Assembly: GCA_963921935.1 (NCBI GenBank)
Contig: OY998180.1
Coordinates: 113,094,183 to 113,158,182 of the forward strand
Source: Galeruca laticollis
Taxonomy: Eukaryota > Arthropoda > Insecta > Coleoptera > Chrysomelidae
Length of the DNA: 64,000 bases
Direction: 5' to 3'
Positions 35,523 through 45,559 of this stretch are shown in pieces. Under the pieces are notes generated by a model. That model was not told the DNA's origin and ran no database searches. It worked only from the letters and a program-made list of their open reading frames with translations. Position 1 is the first letter of the stretch; each line of letters begins with the position of its first letter. A program made the position numbers and the translations under genes.

Positions 35523-35531
35523 GGATGGAGG
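35521..35531 (+). promoter_or_regulatory. Polypurine tract
   Basis: AGGGATGGAGG immediately before the right LTR, in the position from which plus-strand DNA synthesis is primed. One T interrupts the purines. Confidence 0.7.
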
Positions 35532-35792
35532 AGTTATAGAATCAGAAATTTCTATTAATAAATAATAATATTATATTACGGTAAATAAGATAAGAAATGC
35601 AGAGTTAGCTTTGTTCTAGTATATATATTCATTTCCATTATTATTCAGGTTGTTGTTTGGTTTTAGTGGTTAAGATACTTTTGTTTAACATTGTCAGTTT
35701 AATCATTAGCTTTGTAGCAAGTATTATAATTTTAAGTATATTTTGAAAATGAAGTTTTTTGAAATAGTTGTCCGTGATAAAAATATATAATT
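35532..35792 (+). repeat. Right LTR
   Basis: Near-identical to the left LTR, from AGTTATAGAATCAG to AAATATATAATT, followed by the CTCT duplication. Differences cluster near the A/T-run close to the 3' end. Confidence 0.9.
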
Positions 35793-35796
35793 CTCT

Positions 35797-36340
35797 CAAG
35801 TTTTTTTTACTTTTTCATTCATTCCCAATATTTTTATATCTTCAATCAGCGCTGATTTAAATGGACAAAATCTGAATCAGTATCGATTGTACATCATTTG
35901 GTTTTCAAATTTGTGGAACAATTAAATTTTTGTAACACCATGTGGTGAATTTATTTATTCAAATAACCTAGCGAGGATTAGCTTTGAATTTGGATATGAG
36001 CTAAATTATTTTTATCAGATGAAGAAACAACAGATGTATAATCATGCATGAAAGAGTGTGAGCATCATATTATTTATTTTCTCGCTTGTTAAATATGTAC
36101 TCACTGTTTACAAGAGTAATCATCATAAATGAGCTTAAAGAAAGGGCATGGGTGTTTATAATAATTTGGAGTTATTTGTTGTTTGCATCACATTTTATTT
36201 GACACAACGCGTTATTACCATTCTTCTTTTCGGCGAAATGTTAAGAACCAATAACGTTGTCTCTCTCGTCTTGTAAAACAACAAGTCAGAAAAACTAAAC
36301 ATACACGGTGTGTCAGCCTTTATCGAAACAAATGTAACGA
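35797..36340. other. No gene recognised
   Basis: AT-rich sequence after the LTR element with no coding signal beyond short frames. Confidence 0.4.
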
Positions 36341-36349
36341 TTACAAGTT

Positions 36350-36520
36350 TATAAAAATCCATTGCAGTTGATGCTGCAGAAGGATATATTCTCCAAGTTG
36401 AACTAGCGTACCCCAACAATTTGCATGATCTACACATATACATTATTTTCCTTCCAGAACACATAAATGCTAAAATGATGAAGGCTTCTAGAACAGCTAA
36501 GGAGCTAAACCCCTATGACA
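36350..36520 (+). pseudogene. Family-B DNA polymerase fragment (plus strand)
   Basis: An open plus-strand frame reads AAEGYILQVELAYPNNLHDL followed by a FLPEHINAKMM segment. It matches the GYILEVDLEYP..LHDLH.DYPLAPE block found in many arthropod DNA_pol_B_2-type proteins of presumed viral or transposon origin. Only about 55 codons are recognisable before a stop at 36547-36549, and upstream sequence is not conserved. It lies in opposite orientation to the polymerase remains at 36.8-38.0 kb and is a different subfamily. Confidence 0.5.
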
Positions 36521-36789
36521 CGTTGGGTTACAGTAGGAAAGGCAGATGATTGAGAAATTAAACATGTGGAGCATTTTCTAGACGATACTACCGCTATAAC
36601 CGTATGGCCGTATGGCCTTCGGATCACCGATTCGCATATAAATAGGCTTTTAAGATAGGTATCCCAATTTTTCAGGCTTGTAGGAAAACTTTTCACTCAT
36701 AATGTGAACGTAATAATCATATTAGCGGTTAAAAGTAAATGTCGTTATTAAAATAACTTAGAATTTATGTACTGAAATGTTTTCTTAAA

Positions 36790-37960
36790 ATTTTTAATTT
36801 CGTACTCCATTTCAATTACCTTCAAAACCCCTTCAATTACCCAAATACCATACAATGATCTCTCCTCTTCCGGAATTAAGACTTTGACTGTAGGAGCGAC
36901 ATTAGTATATCATTCATTTTCTGGGGGAGAACAGGGTGAAACAGATCTCCGAGGGGTAAAATTTCAAATTTAATAAGACCAGGAACATCGGAAAGATTTA
37001 TGAAGAACATTCTTCACTTTCCTTACTTACAAACTCAATGATCAACAAACACCAATATATATGATTTTTTCTCCCTCCTTCTCCTTGTAATATTCGTATG
37101 TTTGTCCAGTTCGCCCTCCAAAAAGACATCTTTGGGATTCAATGGAGTCTGAATCAGAAGAGGCTCCGTATATTATTTAATTTTGGGCGTAATCTGCTTT
37201 CCAAAGTCACACGCCCTGTTTTCAATTACTTCATACCCCAGAGCCTTTTATTCTTGGTAAGTAGCTTCGAATTGTGAGGATTTAAAGTCTCAGAGTGGTT
37301 GTCTTTCAGAGGTTCATTTCTCTGATGTGTAGAGCATTTAGGTCACCCATGATAATAACAACCGTGAAACTCAAACACCAAGTTGGAACAAAAACCGTCA
37401 ACTTTAACTCCTTCTACACTAGATTCTAAACCTTCAACATGATGGATATTAATACCCCGACCTTCCTCCTCCCAGAATAACCATTGGAAAGTGATATGAG
37501 ACTGGTTATCCTTACATCTTTAACTGTTTTTCGAAACAGTACATATCATGTTTGGTTTTAGGAAATGTCTGCGAAAGGCTTTATTGCAGGTAGCAGCAAT
37601 ATTCAAAATATCAACATCCGAAATGCAATACTCTATGATTTCGATTGAAAACATAATTCTCGTCAACTTTTTCTGAATGCCATTTTATCAACGGACTTTT
37701 AGCATCTGCACCCAAATTATCTGGATCATTAAATTCCATAGAAGACATAGGTCCAGTAAAATTTTGATTTACTGTCTTATTAAATAGGTAGGGGAAATAT
37801 CATTTTCTTAACTCTGAAAAACGAAAGGCGTTTGGAAGTTTGGAGAGGGCCGTAGGAAAGTATATGAGACCATCCAAAATGTTCACATTTCAATTTTTTA
37901 AATTCATAATCATCGACGAATTATTCGAAATCGCTAACAATAATTACATGCGGGACGTTA
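36790..37960 (-). pseudogene. Family-B DNA polymerase pseudogene (DNA_pol_B_2 type)
   Basis: Reading the minus strand across frames gives, in order: NFTGPMSSMEFNDPDNLGAD; EYCISDVDILNIAATCNKAF (exonuclease motif III, Y..SDVDIL); SSVEGVKVDGF and VFEFHGCYYHG (endonuclease-like Cys/His block); FGGRTGQTYEYYKEKEGEKI leading to a degraded D..SLYP site; PGLIKFEILPLGDLFHPVLP; and EEERSLYGIWVIEGVLKVIE. This order is that of protein-primed-type polymerases carried by insect mobile or virus-derived elements. Stops (for example 37343-37345) and frameshifts are frequent. The upstream side meets a foldback-unit fragment near 38041. Confidence 0.7.
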
Positions 37961-38040
37961 GTTGACCGATCAGAGAGCTGCGAGTGGGCTTGGCTATGCC
38001 GATGAAAAGTGGAGTGGTGGGTTGGTCTCAAGTGCCGCAT

Positions 38041-38128
38041 TACCTACTGCTAGACGCTCTGAATAATATCCAATCATAACATTGGTCACTTGTATACGCT
38101 TAGGATTCTGTATCAGGCTAACAAACCG
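38041..38128 (+). repeat. Single dispersed unit of the foldback repeat
   Basis: Contains GAATAATATCCAATCATAAC, ATTGGTCACTTGTATACGC and CAGGCTAACAAACCG, matching half of one ~173-bp unit of the 12-14 kb foldback element. It joins the XPG/Cys-rich gene fragment at about 38128. Confidence 0.8.
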
Positions 38129-38840
38129 GTGGGACATTCGTGCACTCACTCCCCTTACAATATTTGCAGAGTGTGGAGCACTTCATCCCAGCCTTCTTGC
38201 AAGAGCAAACCCCAGTGCAACCTTTTTTGCACTTGCAGGAAAGGTTTCTCAGAAGTAGTTGAGGGGCTGGAGGCGTGGATGTCGTGGTTGGCATCAAACC
38301 CGAGTCCGTTTGACGCCATCCCCAAACAGTAAGAGTCCTGTCGACCCCCAACCACTCCTGAACCTGGTGGTAGGTACTGAATGAATGAAACTTGGCTGCG
38401 CCTTTGATAGGCGGAAGGCAAGCTAAATTTATTTTGTTGCTCGCTGACGCCCTCACAAATAGGGAACTTGTGCTAAGTTTTGAGAGCTTCTTAGCCATCT
38501 CTACCATACAGAACAATTGAAAATGCCTGGCCTGCACTCTCGATCTCTTCTTGAAGGAAATCTGGCTGTAACAACACTTCCAGCTGGTGAACGTGATCTC
38601 GGGGTTTTGTTTGAGGACACGAACGAATTTAAATTATTATTGCCCAAGAAGGGCAGAGGTGGTAGCACTCCCGCTGAATGCATGTAGCAAAAGTTGGGTT
38701 GGATCTGATACTCCTCTGTCACTCTTATGAAGACGTCCATTGCCACAGCTGGAGAATAGTCCATGAAGGATGCAGAGTCAAAATGATGACATTGGTGAAC
38801 GCTTAACTTTTTGAAATTACTGTCTCCACAATCAATACAT
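38118..38840 (-). pseudogene. 3' part of an XPG/PIN-like plus Cys-rich gene
   Basis: The minus-strand frame 38537-38118 has the conserved block CLPPIKGAAKFHSFSTYHQV with QEWLG, then a WGW motif, a Pro/Thr linker and a nine-Cys cluster of the form CKCKKGCTGVCSCKKAGMKC. The same arrangement occurs at 56683-57133, but this copy is a distinct subfamily. The upstream part (38764-38501) is out of frame and decayed. The N-terminal nuclease-like half is absent. It ends at the foldback unit fragment. Confidence 0.65.
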
Positions 38841-38856
38841 CGGCATTATCTTCTGC

Positions 38857-40183
38857 TTGCATTACTTCCACTCGAATGAGAACCTGTCAAACCTCAGAAA
38901 AGAGGTCCGTCGGTTCTTAAATAGAGCCAAACGTGACGGTAATTGGCAGAGGTACACTGAGAAGATTACTCGGTACAATAAAGAGATTAGGAAGGCCAAA
39001 AGGCTTAATTTTCAAGCCTTTTGCGAAAAGATCACTCCCACTCACACAGCGGCAAGACTACAAAAGGTCATGGCAAATGGGGGAACTGACCCACAATGTC
39101 GCTGAAAAAGCCAGACGGATCATACACGGAGGGTGAAGAGGAACGATCGATTCTTCTTCTTAGAACACACTTTCCAGGTAGTGAACCAGCAACAAGCACT
39201 GAAATAGCAATGAATTACTCCAAAAAATCTCGCAAGGAAGATTGGGACATTACTAAGAAAATATTTACCAGACAACGGTTGGAATGAGCAATAAGTACCT
39301 TTCAACCATATAAATCACCAGGAGTGGATGGAATATTTCCAGCACTCCTGCAGCTAGGGATAGAGTAAATTCTTCCTCACCTGCTGAAGATCACAAGAAG
39401 CAGTCTAGCAGTGGGTCAAATATCTAGAAAATGGAGAAGGGCAAGGGTAAGCTTCATACCAAAAATAGAGAAAAAAGATGGGACTGATCACCGATGTTTT
39501 AGACCCTTCTGTCTAACATCGTTCCTACTCAAAACGATGGAGAAAGTAGTGGATAACTATATAAGAACAGAGAATCTGGAGAATATACCACTTCACAAAT
39601 GTCAGCATGCCTACAGAGCGGGTCGATCAACTGAGACGGCTCTGTATCAGCTGACCGAAGTCATCCAGAGAACTCTGAACAACAAAGAAATCACCTGGAT
39701 ATATCTGGAGCCTTTGACAACACAACTCATGTGTCTGTCAAAGAAGCACTAAAAATGCGGACAGTGAATGAAACCATTGTAAAATGGATGTATAAGTTGT
39801 TGACGACGAGGATAGCTGAGACACAGGTGGGAAATCAAACCACCTTAGCTAAAGCCACTCGGGGGACACCTCAAGGGTAAGTGATATCTCCCCTTCTATG
39901 GAGCCTCGTAGTAGATGAGTTGCTTTACAGGCTAACGGAGCTTGGCCTCGAATGTATGGGCTATGCTGATGACATAGTTCTAATAGTCAGAGGCAAGTTC
40001 GAGAGCACCTTGTGTGATTTATTACAAAAGGGCCTCAGAATCATTGAGCAATGGTGCTTGTCAGTGGGACTAAACATTAACCCAAACAAGACCATGGTAA
40101 TTCCATTTACCCGGAAAAGAACACTTCCAGCTATGAAACCCATGTCCTTAAACGGGCAAATCATAGAATGGAAATCAGGTTAA
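38857..40183 (+). pseudogene. LOA-like copy A reverse transcriptase
   Basis: Linker frame: NLRKEVRRFLNRAKRDGNWQ and NKEIRKAKRLNFQAFCE. RT fingers: RRARVSFIPKIEKKDG, FRPFCLTSFLLKTMEKVVD and HAYRAGRSTETAL. Palm: SPLLWSLVVDELLYRL, then MGYADDIVLIVRGKFEST with the catalytic YADD at 39962-39973. Then SVGLNINPNKTMVIPFTRKR. The enzyme would copy element RNA at the nicked target. Stops near 39286, 39366 and 39749 and frame changes around them inactivate it. Confidence 0.8.
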
Positions 40184-40740
40184 ATATCTAGGGATAACCC
40201 TAGACAGTAAGCTTCTGTGGAATAAGCACGTTGAAATAACTGCTAGTACAGCAATAAGAGCTTTGATGGCGTGCAGAAATCTAGCTGGTGAGAGGTGGGG
40301 TTGTAACACAAAAATACTGTGATAGAGTACGCCATGGTTGTGAGATTGGTAATTACGTATGGGTCAATAGTTTGACATACAATAGAAAGTCAGTACAGCA
40401 CGAGGAAGATCATCGATACAGTTCAAAGGCTTGCCTGTGTGTGCATCACTAGAGCTATGAGAATGTGTCCAACTAGGGCACTTGAGATCATTACAGATAT
40501 CACACCTCTACACCTGGTGATAGAAAGATCTGCCCAGGAGGCAATTCTTAGAATATCTAAGTAAGGTTCAGGCAATGAGAGTATTGAGAATCAGGGAGCC
40601 TGGTCATCTCTAACAAAATACATCTCATCAGCGAATCTTTCCAGCGACAAAATGATCAAGAAAGTAAGTATCGAAAAGAATTTCACTACGATGCTTAATA
40701 AGTAGAGAGACTGAGAAAGGGAATACACCACCCAAACTTT

Positions 40741-41119
40741 AAAAAAAACACCATTAGATGGTATACGGATGGTTCGAAAACCACCACTGGAGCAGACGCT
40801 GGAGTATTTGGGCCTGTCACTAGATACTCATTATCGTTAGGCTCCTTTCTGAGTGTCTTTCAGGCAGAAATACTTGCGATTGAAAGATGCGTGGAATTGA
40901 ACCTAAAAAGAAACTATCAGAAATGTGACATATCGATCCATTCTGATTGTCAAGCAGGTATCAAAGCAAGTTGGCATGGGAGTGCCGAAGAAAACTTGAT
41001 GAATTAGGCAAGAATAACAGGGTCTCTTTAGTTTAGGCTCCTAGCTACTCGGGAATCACAGGAATAGAAGAGGCCAATACACTTTCCAGGAAGGGACCAT
41101 AAACGCCCTTTATTAGCCA
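40741..41119 (+). pseudogene. LOA-like copy A RNase H remnant
   Basis: The frame reads TIRWYTDGSKTTTGADAGVF and then LSVFQAEILAIERCVELN and ISIHSDCQAGIKA, the D..E..D catalytic series of type I RNase H. A stop follows at the position of the LMN.ARITG segment. The end EEANTLSRKG is readable before the break. RNase H would degrade the RNA strand after copying. Confidence 0.75.
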
Positions 41120-41375
41120 GGACAGTGTTGTCTGATTTTAAATTAATCTAAATAAAAATTATAATCAAATACTTTGTTTCCAAAATTAAAGTTCTTGTTA
41201 CTTCGTTGTTAACCAATATTATTTCATGAAATTTTGATGATTTTTATTTATACCGATTTTGAATCCAGTGGTGAAGTCAAATTTGAAAATTAAAATTGCC
41301 TAATAAGCTTTTGCCGTTTTTGACAAAGAAAAAAAACATAGAGTGCCTTGGAAATGAAATTAAAGTTATGTAAAT

Positions 41376-42613
41376 TTGTGTCAAGATGCAGTTTTTGATG
41401 CAAACGAACAAAAAGGAAGAGGTCAGCAGGAAAATGCTTGTTTTCGATGCCGAAAACAAGGGCACTGGGCTATAGACTGCAACACGTCGAGGGGATACAA
41501 TAACCAGTATCAAAACAGACGTCCTCCCAATAGTAATGATAATTATCAAAGGAAAAATACGGGCGCAAATCCCAGTGGCAGGCGAAACGGCTGGTGGAAA
41601 TACAGACAAGTCACCAACAACAATAATGCAGCAAACAACGCCTCTTAGGAACATTTCTTAGAATTAATAAGGCCGCAGGAAGTTTCCATCCAGCGAAGCT
41701 CACAAGAAAAACAACAAGGGGAATAAAAAACGACATTTCACATTTTTACAGGACAAATCAAATACCTTACATGGTGTCCCTAAAAATTAACGGAGTGCTG
41801 AGAACCTGCTTGATGGATACAGGAGGCTCTTATTCACTTATAAGACAGTCACTAGTGAAGCAAACGGAAATGGATAGTGAAGACATTCAATCATTATGCT
41901 TAAGAGGAATTACGGAACATGAAATACGACTACATTTAACAACACAATCAAACATAGAAACAGAAACAGGAGGAGTCGGAGAGTTATTCGAACTAATAGT
42001 CTGTGACGACAAAATGCTTAAGGGCGTAGACGTATTACCTGGAAGAAAGTCCTTAGCTCAACAAGAAGCGGAAATATCTTACAAAAGCGAACCGTCGCTA
42101 CTACTATGGGAACAAAGGATATTAATGATGTCAACCAAGGAAGTAATGGAAATGATGTCGGTCCAAGATGATAAAATAAACAGAAATGAGGACTGGGAAC
42201 AATGGTTGGATACAGTAGGGAGGTTCACGAAGCAAAAACAGAAGAAACAGTCAGCACGGCCAAGACAACAAAGTAGCAACACAGAACAAGATGGAAAACC
42301 TGTGACATCAGGAAAAGAATGGGAAAACTGGTTATCAACAGTCAAAAATTTCATGCGACCGCAGGAAACACCAGAAGTCATGAAGGAAAACAAGAAGGGA
42401 GGCAAAATCACCAAAAGCAAACAAAAGAGATATAAAAGAAGCACAAAACATACTTCATCAAGCCAATCGGCAGGAAAGGAACTAACAGAAAAATTAACAA
42501 TGAAAAAACAAAAGGAGAGAATACGGACAACCAAAACAATACGACTGAAAATGTGGGTAGTTAGTCCAATTATAACGAATTCCACACTTTATAAATGGAA
42601 TAATTCTAATTGA
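41376..42613 (+). pseudogene. Gypsy-type gag end plus aspartic protease
   Basis: Frame 41376-41648 has one CCHC knuckle, CFRCRKQGHWAIDC, followed by an Asn/Gln-rich tail, as at the end of a Gag protein. Frame 41771-42613 (280 codons) opens with MVSLKINGVLRTCLMDTGGS and YSLIRQSLV, a retropepsin active site (DTG). After about residue 100 the protein turns into a Lys/Glu/Gln-rich segment holding two EWENWL/DWEQWLDTV repeats, not the reverse transcriptase expected next. A stop at 41646-41648 and a gap separate the frames. Retained open length is unusual for a relic. Confidence 0.65.
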
Positions 42614-42619
42614 ATCTTG

Positions 42620-44290
42620 AAGACTCGGATTGAAAAACAGTGATGTTTACTCTTTTTAAAAATGTCCAATGATTGAGAGAAATAGTCTCGACCAGCGGAA
42701 TGTATGTAAACATTATAAGCACCATACTTTACACAAGTTTTTATACGGTTAAGTGTTGCTAAGTCGATAATTGGTATTCAATTGGGTCGAAAATCTAAAA
42801 AATGCTTTTATTACTATATAAAAGCTCAATATTTGGAAAACTCAGAACTTTACTTCAATGCAAGTATAGTGAAAGTATTTGTTGGCCTAAACATGATTGC
42901 GAACAAATCAATTGGTTATCGAATGTCATTAGAAATGTATCAAATAGGTTTTCAAACCGATGTGGGCTTACCGCCTGCAACTATGGGTTTGTAGTAAAAA
43001 AGATGCCTAGAAACGTCCCAAAACCTGAAATTGCAGGTGCTCCTTGATATGTTCGGAACAACGATCTACCAAGTCGCATCTATCCCAAATGATATACAGA
43101 AAGTCACCATGAGACTTGAAAAGTCCTAACATAATATAGCTCAAGCTTCTAGACAACCATCTCCAGAAATGAAGTTTTAAAAGGACTAAACCGTTTGAGC
43201 TAGCGTAAGTGATAAGGTAGTGTGAAGCAGCAGCTGTACTGTATAGCCACAACGAAAAAAGGAAAACCGACATAGGTGTGATAAGATAAGCACAAGGCCA
43301 CCTTGAGCGGATTGAAGAAGACCTGGCAATGGATTCCGCCAGAAAGAAGGAATCGTGAAATATCCAGTTACGGAGATCTTAACACAAATGTACCAAAATT
43401 AGCCAATAGAGCAGATAATATATCATAATACTTACAAGAAAAATGAATATCTGAGCTTTGTGGATAATGAATGCATTTTTAAATCTTGTGTGAGGATAAT
43501 AATAACGTATTCAATCGAAACAAGAACTGATTCAGCAAAAACTCACTAACGTGAAGCTATAAATACACAAGATTCATTTGTATCAAATAGATATATCCTT
43601 TGTTTCATATAAATCTCACCCATCAACATACTGATGCCTTTTTGGCATAGAACGTCTTCGTCATGCCCTGTATATAATAACAAAAGTCGCTAATCGCTAA
43701 TTGCAGTATAGTTAAATATAGGAACAACTACGTTCATTTTTATCACTCTTACCCATTCGAAAATTTAATGCTCTGTAATATATTGTCGTTTACAATTTTC
43801 ATTCGATGACCAATCTATGAAAATGTCAAATAAAATTCATCCTGATTTCGGAGGAATGTCGTTTCAGTGAATAGTAGTGATTTATTGGTCCTGGTTCACA
43901 TACATGTATCTTACTGATGTATAGCAAATTGACGTTATCAGTGGTTTGTTAGCACGATGTTTCCTATACAAGAGAGCACACATCAATAAAGTCCATCATC
44001 AGGCTAATGGCCGTTCTCCGTTCATTCGATGGAAGTTTTAATGAATATCAACCGCCGTGTTTGCTTTACCCCGAGAATTTTCCTTTGACGACAGATTGTT
44101 TATCTTCTATCTTACCAATCGATTTCAATATCGCTAAAAGTCTGAAGGTCTTACCAGAACGATTATTTTTGGAAAAATGACGTTTTGAGTTCATAATCCA
44201 ACCAGTGAAAGTGTTAATATATACAGTTAAATATTTTTTAGGTGGGGGGATTTCGAAAACAAAATGAATTGAAATTGAATTCAGCAACTG
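42620..44290. other. No gene recognised
   Basis: Short open frames on both strands, none recognised. At 43945 a 15-base match to the foldback unit (GTTTGTTAGCACGAT) occurs on its own. Confidence 0.35.
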
Positions 44291-44329
44291 AAACAACACT
44301 TCAACTTTGAGTTTGAACCTTATCCTTTG

Positions 44330-44600
44330 GCATTGTTTACAGAAGAGAGAATGGCGAAAGGGAAGAATTCATCCTTTTTTGCTCCCTTTGAGCTTGTGAT
44401 GGGTAAACAGATAATGCAGATCTGAATAGCACTAAAAGTGCTAAGCGATCTTGCCGCTACCGACCATTGACAGGGAGCGTATTATTCGAGAGTCACCCTA
44501 TAATCAAAGCATCCCAGCAGAAATTCATGTTAAATGGAAGAAACAAGGGACGCCTGATGATAAATTTGATGGATGAATTCCAGAGGTACGGAGTGGAAGT
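44330..44600 (+). pseudogene. Possible integrase C-terminal scrap
   Basis: A plus-strand stretch spells GRIHPFLLPLSL in one frame and FFAPFELVMGKQ in another. The latter resembles the SPFELVFGR-type segment after the catalytic Glu of LTR-element integrases. It is followed by frameshifted sequence and a KKQGTPDDKFDG segment. Too short and broken for a firm call. It abuts the pentamer tail of LOA copy B. Confidence 0.3.
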
Positions 44601-44603
44601 AGA

Positions 44604-45545
44604 TTAGGTTAGATTAGATTAGATTTTAACGGAGTTACGCTGCACTGAAACCTAAGGTTTATTGTGCCCCCCCCCTATCAGACCTGTTCTCGCTACTACT
44701 ACAGCTCGCCTTCCAGTTCCAGAGTTCTAATGAACTCTAGTATTTGGAACGGCTTCAACGAGGTTATATCCTCACTCTTACAAGTTTCTTGTGCAAAGCA
44801 TTTCTTGCGTTGGCTTGCAATGGCGAGGCATTCCAGAGCTAGGTGATCCGGAGTTTCATCTTCCTCCCCACAGAATCTACACTCATCAGTTTCTGCTAGC
44901 CCTATTCTCATTAGGTGCTTCCTAAGGCGGCAGTGTCCTGTAAGAAATCCGGTGAAGTCCAAATATTTTTTAGATCTAGCAGTGTTAAATTTCCTCAGTA
45001 ACTTTTTGGAATGTTCCAACCCAGAAAGGCACCGCCAGAGTGCTTCTCCTCCTGTTTCCTCCTTCATCCGAAACTTTTCCTATAGGAGCAGTTTCCTACA
45101 CCGCAGAAAGGCTCCGGGCTAATAAAGGGCGTTTATGGTCCCTTCCTGGAAAGTGTATTGGCCTCTTCTATTCCTGTGATTCCCGAGTAGCTAGGAGCCT
45201 AGACTAAAGAGACCCTGTTATTCTTGCCAAATTCATCAAGTTTTCTTCGGCACTCCCATGCCAACTTGCTTTGATACCTGCTTGACAATCAGAATGGATC
45301 GATATGTCACATTTCTGATAGTTTCTTTTTAGGTTCAATTCCACGCATCTTTCAATCGCAAGTATTTCTGCCTGAAAGACGCTCAGAAAGGAGCCTAACG
45401 ATAATGAGTATCTAGTACCAGGCCCAAATACTCCAGCGTCTGCTCCAGTGGTGGTTTTCGAACCATCCGTATACCATCTAATGGTGTTTTTTCTAAAGTT
45501 TGGGTGGTGTATTCCCTTTCTCAGTCTCTCTACTTATTTAGCATG
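44604..45545 (-). mobile_element. LOA-like non-LTR retrotransposon, 3' end copy B
   Basis: The minus strand carries an RNase H (about 45500-45080) followed by an open 122-codon C-terminal domain (45067-44699) with a Cys/His box CRFCGEEDETPDHLALEC. The 3' UTR ends in TCTAA pentamers containing one CCTAA variant at about 44607-44633. The RNase H part is an inverted match of copy A. Severely 5'-truncated. Confidence 0.8.
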
Positions 45546-45559
45546 ATGACTCCTCCCTT

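Larger units (their letters stand above)
30067..35792 (+). mobile_element. Env-bearing LTR element lacking pol
   Basis: Two LTRs of about 262 bp bound a 5.7-kb unit, with a 4-bp CTCT duplication on both sides (30063-30066 and 35793-35796). A tRNA primer-binding site follows the left LTR and a purine tract precedes the right one. Inside are a gag-like region, two repeat-rich ORFs, a long AT-rich stretch, and an env gene of the errantivirus/baculovirus-F type. No protease, reverse transcriptase, RNase H or integrase motif was found. Errantiviruses are usually 7-8 kb with pol between gag and env, so pol is missing. The LTRs differ at roughly eight sites by eye, suggesting a fairly young insertion. 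Confidence 0.85.
38857..41119 (+). mobile_element. LOA-like non-LTR retrotransposon copy A, truncated both ends
   Basis: Plus-strand order: linker after the endonuclease (38857-39105), RT fingers (39411-39752), RT palm with YADD, thumb, and RNase H. The endonuclease and ORF1 are absent (5' truncation). The 3' side stops in the RNase H at about 41119, at TTTATTAGCC. Many stops and frameshifts are present. The sequence is closely related to copies C (10006-11416) and B (44604-45545), and its end is an inverted match to copy B. Confidence 0.8.

Noticed and set aside
36195..36464. 89-codon minus-strand frame, possible piggyBac-like protein
   Set aside because: The likeness to piggyBac is weak and the opposite strand gives a better match to a polymerase-B block.
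37310..37360. GDLNAL-like string suggesting a non-LTR endonuclease
   Set aside because: The string depends on reading through in a different frame; the surrounding minus-strand frame gives the HGCYYHG block of a polymerase-B protein, and its neighbours match that family in order.
42079..42585. 168-codon Ser/Phe/Cys-rich minus frame
   Set aside because: It is the antisense shadow of the protease and its charged extension.
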